Below, in pieces: positions 25,600 to 34,143 of a DNA stretch of 64,000 bases. Below the pieces are notes generated by a model, which was given only the letters and a program-made list of their open reading frames with translations, searched no databases and was not told the DNA's origin. The stretch's first letter is position 1. The number at the start of each line of letters is the position of its first letter. Source of the stretch: an uncultured Anaerolineae bacterium. Lineage in GTDB: Bacteria; Chloroflexota; Anaerolineae; Promineifilales; Promineifilaceae. The stretch is from assembly GCA_937943625.1 (NCBI GenBank), contig CALEAD010000008.1, forward strand, positions 1 to 64,000, written 5' to 3'. The translations under genes and the position numbers were made by a program.

Positions 25600-26571
25600 A
25601 TGCCCACACAAACCAAAGAGAAAGAGCTGCTCCAATTGAAAAATTTGCGCCTGCACTTTCGCACGACGCGCGGGCCGATGCAGGCGGTAGATGGCGTTAA
25701 CTTTGAACTCCCACGCAATCAAGCGACCGTGGTGATTGGCGAATCTGGCTGTGGCAAAAGCTCGTTGGCAAAAGCCATTCTGCGCCTGTTACCGCGCAAT
25801 GTGCATCATTACAGCGGCGAGGTCTGGCTTAATGGCCAGGATATTATGAAGCTGAGCGACGAGCGCTTCCGCCAGGAAATTCGCTGGCGGAAGGTATCCA
25901 TGGTGCCACAGGCGGCCATGAATGCCCTGAACCCCGTTATGCGGATCGGCGATCAGGTGGCTGAACCGGCCATGATTCACCTGGGGTTGAGCAAGCAAGA
26001 GGCATTGCAAAGCGCTCTGCGCATGTTTGAGCAGGTAGGCGTGCCAAATGACTTTCTGCATCGCTATGCGTTTGAGCTGAGTGGTGGTATGCGGCAGCGT
26101 GCGGCAATTGCCATGGCGCTTGTGACGCTGCCTGATCTGGTGATTCTCGATGAGCCAACCTCGGCGTTGGACGTGTTGACGCAGGCCAACATTATGAACC
26201 TGCTGAAGCGCGTCAAGCGTGATCTAGAGACCAGTTTTATTCTGATCACGCATGATATTGCTACCTCTAGCGAGTTGGCCGACAATGTGGCGGTGATGTA
26301 TGCCGGGCAAATTGTGGAGGTGAACGACGCATTTTCGTTCTTTGATAAGCCTTTGCACCCTTATTCGCAAAAGCTTATGGCCAGTGTACCCAGGCTGCGC
26401 GGAAACGCAGAGCCAGAATTTATTACGGGTACGCCACCCAGCCTGCTCAATCCGCCGAAAGGATGTCGTTTTGCTGATCGTTGCCCGGCGCGGTTTGAAA
26501 AGTGCTCTGAAGAACCCCCACTGATTGTCCACTCTGATTCCCGGCAGGTGAAATGCTGGTTGTATGTTTAG
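25600..26571 (+). CDS. ABC transporter ATP-binding protein, DppD type
   Basis: A 323-residue cytoplasmic ATPase. Walker A is GESGCGKSS near residue 50, the signature is LSGGMRQR, Walker B is LVILDEPTSALD, and the switch His is in ITHD. The C-terminal oligopeptide/dipeptide extension has GCRFADRCPARFEKC, whose Cys pattern in this family can hold an Fe-S cluster. The gene starts seven bases after the permease stop. With the DppF-type partner it would form a heterodimeric motor. Confidence 0.94.
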   Translation: MPTQTKEKELLQLKNLRLHFRTTRGPMQAVDGVNFELPRNQATVVIGESGCGKSSLAKAILRLLPRNVHHYSGEVWLNGQDIMKLSDERFRQEIRWRKVSMVPQAAMNALNPVMRIGDQVAEPAMIHLGLSKQEALQSALRMFEQVGVPNDFLHRYAFELSGGMRQRAAIAMALVTLPDLVILDEPTSALDVLTQANIMNLLKRVKRDLETSFILITHDIATSSELADNVAVMYAGQIVEVNDAFSFFDKPLHPYSQKLMASVPRLRGNAEPEFITGTPPSLLNPPKGCRFADRCPARFEKCSEEPPLIVHSDSRQVKCWLYV

Positions 26572-26598
26572 ATAGGCACATAATTGAAGGAAAAAAGC

Positions 26599-27645
26599 AT
26601 GAGCGAAGCCACTTTACAATCTGATGTAACGCCTGTCGTTGGCGAAATGCTGCACAAGGCCAAGGATCCGCTGCTGATTGTGGATAACCTGCATGTCTGG
26701 TATGAGCTGAAGAAGTGGGGGTTTGCCCACGCCGGTTACGTGCGCGCAGTTGATGGCGTCAGTTTTGAGCTGCAGCGTGGAGAGACGATCGCCATTGTGG
26801 GGGAAAGCGGCTGTGGTAAATCGAGCCTGATGAAGACGATTCTAGGCTTGAATCGCCCAACCCAGGGAGAGATTATTTTTGATGGGCGGAAATTGACGGA
26901 GACCAAAGGCGAAGCGCTTCGCCTTTACCGCTCTGAACTTGGTTACGTGCAGCAAGACCCGTTTGGCGCGTTACCCACGTTTATGAATGTGCAGTCCATT
27001 CTGGAGGAGCCGCTGATTATCAACGGGGTGAAGAACAAAAGCGAACGGTTGAAGCGTGTGGAGCGTGCGCTGACTGAGGTGAAGCTAACGCCGGTCAATG
27101 ATTTCTTGCCCAAATTTCCGCATATGTTGAGTGGTGGCCAGCAGCAGCGTGTAGTTATTGCCAGAGCAATGATTATGGAGCCGAAGCTGATGGTGGCGGA
27201 TGAGCCTGTTTCTATGCTGGATGCTTCGGTGCGTGTGGAGATTCTTAAACTGTTGCGTGGTTTGCAGGAACAGCACCAACTGGCGGTGATCTACATTACC
27301 CATGATCTGTCTACCGTGCGCTATTTTTCTGAGTATATTTTTGTGATGTATGCCGGGGAGATTGTGGAAGCGGCTAAAGTGGAGGATTTGTTGCACAACC
27401 CGCAGCATCCATACACGCTGGCGTTGCTAGAGGCTTCTTCAGATCCGGATGCGAATAATGCGCGGGTGATACGGGAGGTGCCGCCCGGTGAGCCGCCCAG
27501 CCTGGTCAAGCCACCCTCAGGGTGCCGTTTTCACCCGCGCTGCCCGAAGGTGATACCGGGCAAGTGCGATGTGGAGCGCCCGCCTGCATTTTTGACTGAG
27601 CCGGATCACCGGGTGGCTTGTTGGTTGTATGAGCCAGGTAGTTGA
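26599..27645 (+). CDS. ABC transporter ATP-binding protein, DppF type
   Basis: A 348-residue ATPase. Start is ATG 26599, seven bases after GAAGGA; an upstream TTG is in frame but is less likely. Walker A GESGCGKSS, Q-loop GYVQQDPFGALPTFM, signature LSGGQQQR, Walker B LMVADEPVSMLD, His switch YITHD. The C-terminal GCRFHPRCPKVIPGKC matches the oligopeptide family. The last ATPase of the importer operon. Confidence 0.94.
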   Translation: MSEATLQSDVTPVVGEMLHKAKDPLLIVDNLHVWYELKKWGFAHAGYVRAVDGVSFELQRGETIAIVGESGCGKSSLMKTILGLNRPTQGEIIFDGRKLTETKGEALRLYRSELGYVQQDPFGALPTFMNVQSILEEPLIINGVKNKSERLKRVERALTEVKLTPVNDFLPKFPHMLSGGQQQRVVIARAMIMEPKLMVADEPVSMLDASVRVEILKLLRGLQEQHQLAVIYITHDLSTVRYFSEYIFVMYAGEIVEAAKVEDLLHNPQHPYTLALLEASSDPDANNARVIREVPPGEPPSLVKPPSGCRFHPRCPKVIPGKCDVERPPAFLTEPDHRVACWLYEPGS

Positions 27646-27646
27646 G

Positions 27647-27859
27647 ATGAATAACCCGATTATGCTTATTTTAGTGGGCTTTGTGCTGGTGTTGACCGGA
27701 GCGGTGCTGCCTTTCCTGATGGTTATCCGCGTGGTGGAGCCGACCTTTTTTTTGAGCTTTCTCTCTTATGGCGCCTCGGTAAGCGGTATTTTTTTGGGGG
27801 TGCTGGGGTCGGCTATGTACGTGCGCATTCACCGGCGTGATGACTGGCGGGATTATTAG
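27647..27859 (+). CDS. Small two-helix membrane protein at the end of the ABC operon
   Basis: A 70-residue protein with two hydrophobic helices (IMLILVGFVLVLTGAVLPFLM and FFLSFLSYGASVSGIFLGVL) and a basic C-terminus (RIHRRDDWRDY). It begins at ATG 27647, two bases after the ATPase stop codon; a longer start inside the ATPase gene is possible. Its position before the operon terminator suggests an accessory role with the importer, but nothing in the sequence proves it. Confidence 0.7.
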   Translation: MNNPIMLILVGFVLVLTGAVLPFLMVIRVVEPTFFLSFLSYGASVSGIFLGVLGSAMYVRIHRRDDWRDY

Positions 27860-27899
27860 CGCCCTAAGCGGTTATTGGCAATTTATGATAAGTGGGTGG

Positions 27900-27931
27900 C
27901 AGACCGGCGTTGATGCGCCGGTCTGTTTTTT
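27900..27931 (+). terminator. Terminator of the ABC importer operon
   Basis: A perfect 10-bp GC-rich stem (CAGACCGGCG / CGCCGGTCTG) with a six-base loop and six T residues directly after. Confidence 0.95.
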
Positions 27932-27940
27932 GTTGGGGGG

Positions 27941-28519
27941 TTACTCATGCTGTCCGTTTTGCCATTCTTGCCGCAGCAGGGAAAAGACGAGCAGGTCATG
28001 AAAACGGCCGTTCCAGAAGCCATACTCGCGCAGCAGCCCCTCCTCTTGAAAGCCTAAACGACGCAGCAATTGAATAGACGGACTGTTTTCGGGCATGACC
28101 AGGGCCTCGATGCGGTGCAAATTCATCTGGGTGTAGCCGTAGCGCAGCACGGCCGTTAGCGCCTCGGTCATGTATCCTTGCCGCCAGAAGGGGCGCGCCA
28201 GTTCGTAGCCAACGGCCGCGTGGTGATGCGGCCGTTTCCAGTAGAGGTAGCCACACGTGCCTATCAGCACATTCTCTTCGGCGCGCACAATGGCCCAACG
28301 CAGAGACGCCTGTTGGTGGAAGCCGGCATTGATCGCGCGGATACGCTGTTTGGCTTCCTCAATCAGTGTGAACCGCTCCAGGCCAAAAGTACGTGTCACC
28401 TCTGCATCGGAGAGGATGGCAAACATGGCATCGGCGTCAGACGGCCGTAGCTGGCGCAGACGCAGGCGCGGCGTTTGCAGCTCTGGGAAGGAGGCAAAAG
28501 GGGAGGCGGGTGATGCCAT
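27941..28519 (-). CDS. GNAT acetyltransferase, RimJ/RimL-like
   Basis: A 192-residue N-acetyltransferase of the Acetyltransf_3 type. N-terminal LQTPRLRLRQLRPSDADAMF is the usual opening; acetyl-CoA binding falls in VGYELARPFWRQGYMTEAL and the C-terminal half has NSPSIQLLRRLGFQEEG. The substrate could be a protein N-terminus or a small amine. The ATG overlaps the stop of the SDR gene (TAATG), so translation is coupled to it. Confidence 0.88.
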   Translation of the reverse strand: MASPASPFASFPELQTPRLRLRQLRPSDADAMFAILSDAEVTRTFGLERFTLIEEAKQRIRAINAGFHQQASLRWAIVRAEENVLIGTCGYLYWKRPHHHAAVGYELARPFWRQGYMTEALTAVLRYGYTQMNLHRIEALVMPENSPSIQLLRRLGFQEEGLLREYGFWNGRFHDLLVFSLLRQEWQNGQHE

Positions 28520-29361
28520 TAGCCTACGCCGGTTAGCTCGGCGCTCACTTCCCACAGCCGCTGTGCTGTTGCCTCGTCATAAGATTGCGCCGAGGATTTA
28601 GCCATGCGCTTTTTGTCGAAGTATTTACCCGTTACCCCTTCTAACTCAGGTGAGGAGGCCAGGTAAATGGAGGGTTCGGCCCCTTTGTCTACGCTGAGGG
28701 CAACCAGCTGTCCCAGCGTCATAATCAATCGTGCCAGGGGGCCATTGTTTTTGCCAAAGTTACTGCCCACATAGCCAGGATGCAGGCAATTGACGGTCAC
28801 CCCGGTGCCTGCCAGCCGCCGCGCCAGCTCATATGTAAAGAGCACATTGGCCAGCTTGGAGTTGCTGTAGGCGCTAAACCCGGTGTACTTATTTTTGGCC
28901 TGCAAATCGGCAAAATCTAGCTTACCGCTGAAATGCGCCACAGAAGCGACGTTGACAATGCGTGCCGGCGCGCTGGCTTTGAGCACATCCAGTAACAGCA
29001 GCGTCGTCAGGTAGTAACCGATGTGGTTCAAGGCAAAGGTCATTTCCAGCCCATCTACCGACTCCTGGCGGTGGAGAAACAAGGCCCCGGCATTGTTTAC
29101 CAACACGTGTAGTTGGTCGTGCTGAGCCTTGAAATCGGCAGCAAGCTGGCGAATGCTCGCCATTGAAGAGAGGTCAGCCAATATCAACGAGACGCGCGGA
29201 TTGCCGCTGGCGGCGCGCACTTCGGCCAGTGCAGCCTCGCCGCGCGCGCGGTCACGTGCCACCATAATCACGTTCGCGCCCATTTTTGCCAGTTCGCGCG
29301 CTGTTACTTTGCCGATGCCGGCGTTGGCGCCGGTTACCATGATAACTTTGTCTTGCATCAT
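28519..29361 (-). CDS. Short-chain dehydrogenase/reductase (retinol dehydrogenase-like)
   Basis: A 280-residue SDR. Cofactor motif TGANAGIGKVTA at residues 10-21, LVNNAGALF, catalytic Ser in NVASVAHFSG and the YSNSK (YxxxK) motif. The overall pattern, with long C-terminal EGVTGKYFDKKRMAKSS, matches the retinol dehydrogenase/WW-domain oxidoreductase-like group often found in bacteria with unknown substrates. AAGGGGAA precedes two adjacent ATG codons. First gene of a two-gene unit with the acetyltransferase. Confidence 0.88.
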   Translation of the reverse strand: MMQDKVIMVTGANAGIGKVTARELAKMGANVIMVARDRARGEAALAEVRAASGNPRVSLILADLSSMASIRQLAADFKAQHDQLHVLVNNAGALFLHRQESVDGLEMTFALNHIGYYLTTLLLLDVLKASAPARIVNVASVAHFSGKLDFADLQAKNKYTGFSAYSNSKLANVLFTYELARRLAGTGVTVNCLHPGYVGSNFGKNNGPLARLIMTLGQLVALSVDKGAEPSIYLASSPELEGVTGKYFDKKRMAKSSAQSYDEATAQRLWEVSAELTGVG

Positions 29362-29388
29362 TTCCCCTTATTATTTTTGCGATTTTGG

Positions 29389-29713
29389 CATGGTTCAAGT
29401 GCTCCCTACAATTTGACCGCCGGCTGCCGACTGCCGACCGCTGATTACTGACCGCCGACCGCGGCTTGCCAGCGATGGGTGGCCTGCGATCGGCCGTCTG
29501 CGGTCAGAAATTTGTAAAGCACTGTTTATCTACTTTATTCAGGCGTGCGGCAGAGGCAATGAATTCACATCGGCTACACAGGAAAGACCAGGGGGGCTGG
29601 AGACTGGGAATTGGAGAATCGGACGTGCTTCATCTTCTCTGGAAATGGCGCTTCACAAATTTCTGACCGCCGACCGCTGTCTGCCGTCAAATTGCAAAGT
29701 CACTTGAACCATG
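29389..29713. repeat. Composite R1 element bounded by perfect 13-bp inverted repeats
   Basis: The ends are CATGGTTCAAGTG (29389-29401) and CACTTGAACCATG (29701-29713), exact inverse complements. The inner flanks also match (TACAATTTGACCGCCGGC against GCCGTCAAATTGCA). Between them lie at least two further R1-type blocks with TTTGTAAAG / CACAAATTTCTGACCGCC junctions, so one element seems nested in another. No coding sequence. It fills the gap between the SDR and permease genes. Confidence 0.7.
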
Positions 29714-29725
29714 TCCCAAAATTCT

Positions 29726-31381
29726 TTACCGTTCGCGCAAGGTGAGGATGGCCAGGGGAATAGAGGCGAGCAGCAGCAGCAGCAGGGAAGGGGCAGCCGC
29801 CTGGGCAAACATCGCTTCAGAGATGTTGTGCCACACGGCCGTTGCCAGGGTGCGGTAGCCAAATGGGCTGAGCATGAGCGTGGCGGGCAGCTCTTTCATG
29901 GTGGTGAGGAAGACGAGTGCCAGCGCCGCCAGCAGTCCCGGCCGCAGCAGCGGCAGACTGATGCGCCAAAACACGCCAACAGCCGTTTGCCCCAGGCTGC
30001 GCCCCGCTTCTTCCAGGCTGGGTGTCAGTTGCAGCAAAGAGGTGCGCAGCCCACCAACTGCCTGGGGCACAAATAGCACCAGGTAAGCCAACACCAGCAT
30101 GGGCAGCGTCTGATACAAAAAGGGGACATACTGCGCGCCAAAGAAGACAAACGCCAGCGCCACGACAATGCCCGGCAGCGCGTACCCCACATAGGTCAGC
30201 CGCTCCAAAAAGCGACTGAGTTCCCCCGGTCGGCGCACAGAGAGGATGGCTACGGGTAAAGCGGCAAGAATGGCAGTAACGGCCGTTGCCAGAGAAACAC
30301 TCAGCGAATTCCACGAAGCGCCTGCCAGCGTGCTTGTGAGAGCAGGCGTTAGCGCGCCTGCCTGCTGCCCGCGCCACAGCCAGTAGGCCAGGCTGCCTGT
30401 TGGCCCCAGCAGCGTCAGCGTCACCCAGGCCGCCAGCAGCAGCAGAACCGGCAGCCGCCAGCGCCCCAGGCGCACCGGGCGCATTTGCCGCGCCGCACCT
30501 GCCGAGCGTCGCGCATACCCTGCCCGGCCCCTGGCGCGAATCTCGGCGGAGACGAATACGGCCGTGATCGCCACCAGCACCAGCGCCAGCACCGCCGCCA
30601 CCGAGCGGTCGGCAAAAGAGCGATACTGCACAAAGATCAGGCGCGTAAAGGTGTCATAGCGCATCATCGTCACGGCGCCAAAGTCGCGCAGCACGTACAG
30701 CGCCACCAGCAGCCCACCTGCCATCATCGCCGGGCGTAACTGTGGCAGTGTCACGCGCCAAAAGACGGCCCGCGCCGAAAGCCCCAAACTGCGCCCCGCC
30801 TCCATCAGCGCCGGGTCCAGGCGACGAAAAGCGGCGCGCGTGGTGAGAAAAATATACGGGTAGCCCATCAGCGTCAGGGCGATAAAAGCGCCGGGGAAGC
30901 CGTAAATTTCCGGCAGGCGCATGATGCCAAATGGCTCTAGCAGCTGCTGCACCGCACCGCGCGGGCCAAAAGTTGCCGCCAGCAGGTAAGCCGCCACGTA
31001 GCTGGGCAGCACCAGCGGCAGCGCCACCGCCACCGCCCAGGCGCGCCGCCCCGGCAGATCGGTGCTGGTTGTCAACCAGGCCAGCGGCACGGCAATAACG
31101 GCCGATGCCAGAGTGACGCTGCCCGCTAACAGCAAGGTGCGCCACAAGGTGGCCAGGGTGGAGGGTCTGAGCAAAGTAGCAACGGCCGTCTCCCCCGCTC
31201 CGGCCGCGCGCAGCAACAAGTAAGCGAGCGGCAGCAGCATCAGTCCGCCTACCAACAGCGCCGACAACACCAGACCAATGCGTTGGCCGTTCAGGGCGCG
31301 CATTGGCGGCCACACAAATGGCCTGGGCCAGGCAGGATAGGCCACCATGCGGCGCAGCGTTGTCGGGATTAGACTTAACAT
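29726..31381 (-). CDS. Two-domain ABC permease, ferric-iron type (FbpB/AfuB-like)
   Basis: A 551-residue protein of twelve or so helices made of two homologous permease halves. Each half has a coupling motif of the ferric/thiamine family: LMEAGRSLGLSARAVFWRVTL and LEEAGRSLGQTAVGVFWRISL. The first helix begins near residue 35. It would form the membrane channel of an iron(III) or related importer, but no binding protein or ATPase is adjacent, so its partners must be elsewhere. Four ACGGCCGT copies lie in the gene. Confidence 0.87.
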   Translation of the reverse strand: MLSLIPTTLRRMVAYPAWPRPFVWPPMRALNGQRIGLVLSALLVGGLMLLPLAYLLLRAAGAGETAVATLLRPSTLATLWRTLLLAGSVTLASAVIAVPLAWLTTSTDLPGRRAWAVAVALPLVLPSYVAAYLLAATFGPRGAVQQLLEPFGIMRLPEIYGFPGAFIALTLMGYPYIFLTTRAAFRRLDPALMEAGRSLGLSARAVFWRVTLPQLRPAMMAGGLLVALYVLRDFGAVTMMRYDTFTRLIFVQYRSFADRSVAAVLALVLVAITAVFVSAEIRARGRAGYARRSAGAARQMRPVRLGRWRLPVLLLLAAWVTLTLLGPTGSLAYWLWRGQQAGALTPALTSTLAGASWNSLSVSLATAVTAILAALPVAILSVRRPGELSRFLERLTYVGYALPGIVVALAFVFFGAQYVPFLYQTLPMLVLAYLVLFVPQAVGGLRTSLLQLTPSLEEAGRSLGQTAVGVFWRISLPLLRPGLLAALALVFLTTMKELPATLMLSPFGYRTLATAVWHNISEAMFAQAAAPSLLLLLLASIPLAILTLRER

Positions 31382-31935
31382 AAAAGCGCCCGCTTGTGAT
31401 TCTACAGAGCCTCTTGTGAAAATGGCCGCAGGCGGCTAGCCTGCGGTACGTTTTCATGGAGGGTGGTTGGCGGCAGCCGGTGAACCCTCTTTCCCATTAC
31501 ACTTCCCGTTTCACACGTTGTCCCCGTTGCAAACCGGGCAGAACTTCATAGACCCAGGTAAATTATTCGGCATCCCTGGCAAAATGTCTACGCCAACTGT
31601 TAAACCCCACTTGTCCGGCACGCAAATTTTAAGTTAACCGACCGTGCAAGCAAAAATTAACCATAGATCAATCAGGTCACAAAATTGGCTTGCATCCTCC
31701 GATTTTCGCTCTTGCCATGCCCCAGATTCCCTACTAAACTAATTCCGTAGTAAACCCACTACCCACCTCTAAAAAGCAGGTCTTCAGGCATTCTGGGGAT
31801 TGACGAGTTGTGATAAGCAAGATAAGACCGGGCACTCTTTGTCAGGTTTGACCAGTCACAAACATCACGGCTCACGTCAACTCCCATAGAATTTCAGAGC
31901 GCCGCAAAAGTAAACCCAAATCACGGAGGTAGACC
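31382..31935. other. 554-bp gap without a recognisable gene
   Basis: It holds a strong 8-bp stem-loop (CCGCAGGC / GCCTGCGG, 31426-31446) flanked by GAAAA and TTTTC, and then about 450 bp of A/T-richer sequence without repeats of the R families. No ORF with a ribosome binding site was seen apart from the GCS2 gene start. The right end probably contains that gene's promoter. Confidence 0.6.
31800..31828 (+). promoter_or_regulatory. Weak candidate promoter for the GCS2 ligase gene
   Basis: TTGACG (31800-31805), 17-nt spacer, TAAGAC (31823-31828). The -35 is good but the -10 matches only half of the consensus. The leader would be about 100 nt. Confidence 0.25.
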
Positions 31936-33096
31936 ATGGGCATCACGCGCCCCCCACTTACACTAGGCATCGAGGAAGAGTATCAGATCATTGACCCGAA
32001 AACGCGCAATCTGTACTCCTACATCAGCGAATTTATCTCGCAGGATGAGCGTCGCCCCAGCAAGCTGCACCTGAAACCGGAATTTATGCAGTCGCAAGTG
32101 GAGGTGGGCAGCCACATCTGCCGCAATGTGAAAGAGGTGCGCGCGGAAATTAAGCGCCTGCGCCGCGCCGTCTTTGAAATGGCAGAGGCAAACGGCCTAG
32201 AGATTGCGGCTGCCTCGACCCACCCCTTTGCCCGCTGGGAAGAGCAATCTATTACCGAGGGGGTGCGCTATAAGGAGTTGCTGGATGATATGCAGGGGGT
32301 GGCGCGGCGGTTGCTGATTTTTGGTATGCACGTGCACATTGGCTTTGGCTCAGACCGCGCGCAAAAAGATTTGATGATAGAGATGATGAATCAGTCGCGC
32401 TACTTTGTGCCACACATTCTGGCGCTGTCTACCAGTTCGCCGTTCTGGCACGGCCGTAATACGGGGCTTAAATCTTACCGCAGCGTCATCTTCGAAAGTT
32501 TGCCGCGCACCGGTATCCCCCACTCATTCTCCAGCTTTGACGAGTACAAGCATTACGAGGAGACGATGGCCAAGGTAGGTTCTTTTGGCAAGGGGGACCC
32601 GGTGGCCAAAATCTGGTGGGACATTCGCCCGCACCCGCGCTTCGATACGCTGGAGTTCCGCATTTCTGACATCTGCACGACGGTAGATGACGCGGTGTGT
32701 ATTGCTGCCACGTATCAGGCGGTGGTGGCCAAGCTGCTGAAGCTGCGCGAGCGCAATATGTCCTGGCGCAACTACCGCCACATGCACATTACCGAGAATA
32801 AGTGGCGCGCCGTGCGCTATGGCATTGATGGCGAACTGATTGACTTTGGCAAGCAGGAATCGGTACCCTTCCACTTTCTTATGGAGGAGTTGCTGGAGCT
32901 GCTGGATGATGTGCTGGATGAGTTGGGTAGCCGCAAAGAGGTAGAGCATATCCGCCACATTTTGCAGCACGGCACCAGCGCCGACCGGCAGTTAGCAGTC
33001 TACCGCAAGCACGGGGGGGATGAGAACCGGGAAGAAGCGCTGAAAGCGGTGGTAGATCACCTGATCGAGGAGACGAAGCGGGGAATTTACGATTAG
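31936..33096 (+). CDS. Carboxylate-amine ligase of the GCS2 family (YbdK-like)
   Basis: A 386-residue ATP-dependent ligase of the glutamate-cysteine ligase 2 family. TLGIEEEYQIID (metal-binding Glu cluster) is at the start, then QVEVGSHIC, ASTHPFARW, FGMHVHIGF (HVH), and WWDIRPHPRFDTLEFRISD. ACGGAGGTAGACC precedes the ATG, with ideal spacing. YbdK makes gamma-glutamylcysteine slowly; some relatives make other gamma-glutamyl or amide bonds, so the true product is open. The downstream EamA gene converges on it. Confidence 0.9.
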   Translation: MGITRPPLTLGIEEEYQIIDPKTRNLYSYISEFISQDERRPSKLHLKPEFMQSQVEVGSHICRNVKEVRAEIKRLRRAVFEMAEANGLEIAAASTHPFARWEEQSITEGVRYKELLDDMQGVARRLLIFGMHVHIGFGSDRAQKDLMIEMMNQSRYFVPHILALSTSSPFWHGRNTGLKSYRSVIFESLPRTGIPHSFSSFDEYKHYEETMAKVGSFGKGDPVAKIWWDIRPHPRFDTLEFRISDICTTVDDAVCIAATYQAVVAKLLKLRERNMSWRNYRHMHITENKWRAVRYGIDGELIDFGKQESVPFHFLMEELLELLDDVLDELGSRKEVEHIRHILQHGTSADRQLAVYRKHGGDENREEALKAVVDHLIEETKRGIYD

Positions 33097-33143
33097 GGGC
33101 AGGGGGTATTTTTGCCCTTTGCGCGCTATTTACCCTCTGTCCA

Positions 33144-34028
33144 TTAAAACAGTAGCGCCACGCCGAGAATGGCAACGGCCGTTCCCACCATTCCCCGCAC
33201 ACTCACCCGCCGCTTGTAGACGAGAAACTCCAGGGGAATGAGTAGCACAGGAGGCAGCGCCATCAGCGTGGAGGCAATGCCCAACCTTGCCTGGGAAATA
33301 GCCACCAGCGAGAGCCAGATGCCCAGGAATGGGCCAAAAAACGCGCCGCTGGCCATTGCGGTCACGGCGCGGCGGTTGCGCCACTGGCGTAGGCTGTGAC
33401 CCATTTGCCCGCGCAGCGCCGCAATCAGCCACAACAGAGCTGCGGCAACGGCAATGCGTATCAGGGTGGCCGACAGCGTGGGGAAGTCGCCAACCAGACC
33501 GTAACGCGCCGTAATCAGGTTGGCTACCTGCCCCAGCGCGCCCAATAGCGCCATGAGCAGACCGCGCCTGTACTGTTTGTTTTCGACGGCCGTTCTGCCT
33601 TGCTTTTCCGTCACTACATACCCCACCCCGGCCACCGCCAGCACAATCCCCGCCATCTCCTGCCCACTCACCTGCTCGGCAAAAAGCAGCCAGCCAAAGA
33701 GGGTGCTGTAAATTGGCACAGTGGCCATCATCAGCATAGAAAGGCGCGGGCCAATCAGCACGTAGGCATGAAAGAGGAAGGTATCGCCCAGCACCAGCCC
33801 CAGCACGCTGGAAAGCGCCAGCCAGCCCCAGCGAAACGGCTCCACATGGGTGGGGAAAAAGCTGCCCTGCAAGAAGAAGTGGCTGGTGGAAAGGAAGACG
33901 AGGGCAAAAAGCAGCCGGCTGCGATTGACTACGTCGGAACCAACCAGACGGCCACTGTAGCTGAAAAACATGGCCGTAAAAGACCAGCAAACGGCCGTTG
34001 CCAGGGCGGCTATTTCTCCCCAGTACAT
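33144..34028 (-). CDS. EamA/DMT-family transporter
   Basis: A 294-residue transporter with ten predicted helices in two EamA repeats (IAALATAVCWSFTAMFFSYS at the start, GAFFGPFLGIWLSLVAI in the second half). Start ATG 34028 is five bases after AGGAG; the longer upstream frame has no such site. Unlike the EamA gene near 3.2-4.1 kb this one is intact. The family exports amino acids or other metabolites; the substrate is not predictable. Confidence 0.88.
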   Translation of the reverse strand: MYWGEIAALATAVCWSFTAMFFSYSGRLVGSDVVNRSRLLFALVFLSTSHFFLQGSFFPTHVEPFRWGWLALSSVLGLVLGDTFLFHAYVLIGPRLSMLMMATVPIYSTLFGWLLFAEQVSGQEMAGIVLAVAGVGYVVTEKQGRTAVENKQYRRGLLMALLGALGQVANLITARYGLVGDFPTLSATLIRIAVAAALLWLIAALRGQMGHSLRQWRNRRAVTAMASGAFFGPFLGIWLSLVAISQARLGIASTLMALPPVLLIPLEFLVYKRRVSVRGMVGTAVAILGVALLF

Positions 34029-34085
34029 AAAAACTCCTCGCGCGCGGGTGCAAAGAGCGGATGATAGCGGAGATGGCGGCAAAAG

Positions 34086-34116
34086 AAAACGGCCGTTTCC
34101 CAGAAACGGCCGTTTT
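34086..34116 (-). terminator. Terminator built from two ACGGCCGT palindromes
   Basis: Arms of 14 bp (AAAACGGCCGTTTC / GAAACGGCCGTTTT) around a CCA loop. On the minus strand it is followed by CTTTTG, making a T-rich tail TTTTCTTTT. It lies 28 bases past the fasciclin stop codon. Each arm is itself a palindrome. Confidence 0.75.
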
Positions 34117-34143
34117 GCCTGTGGAGGTCGGGGGTGGTCGCCC

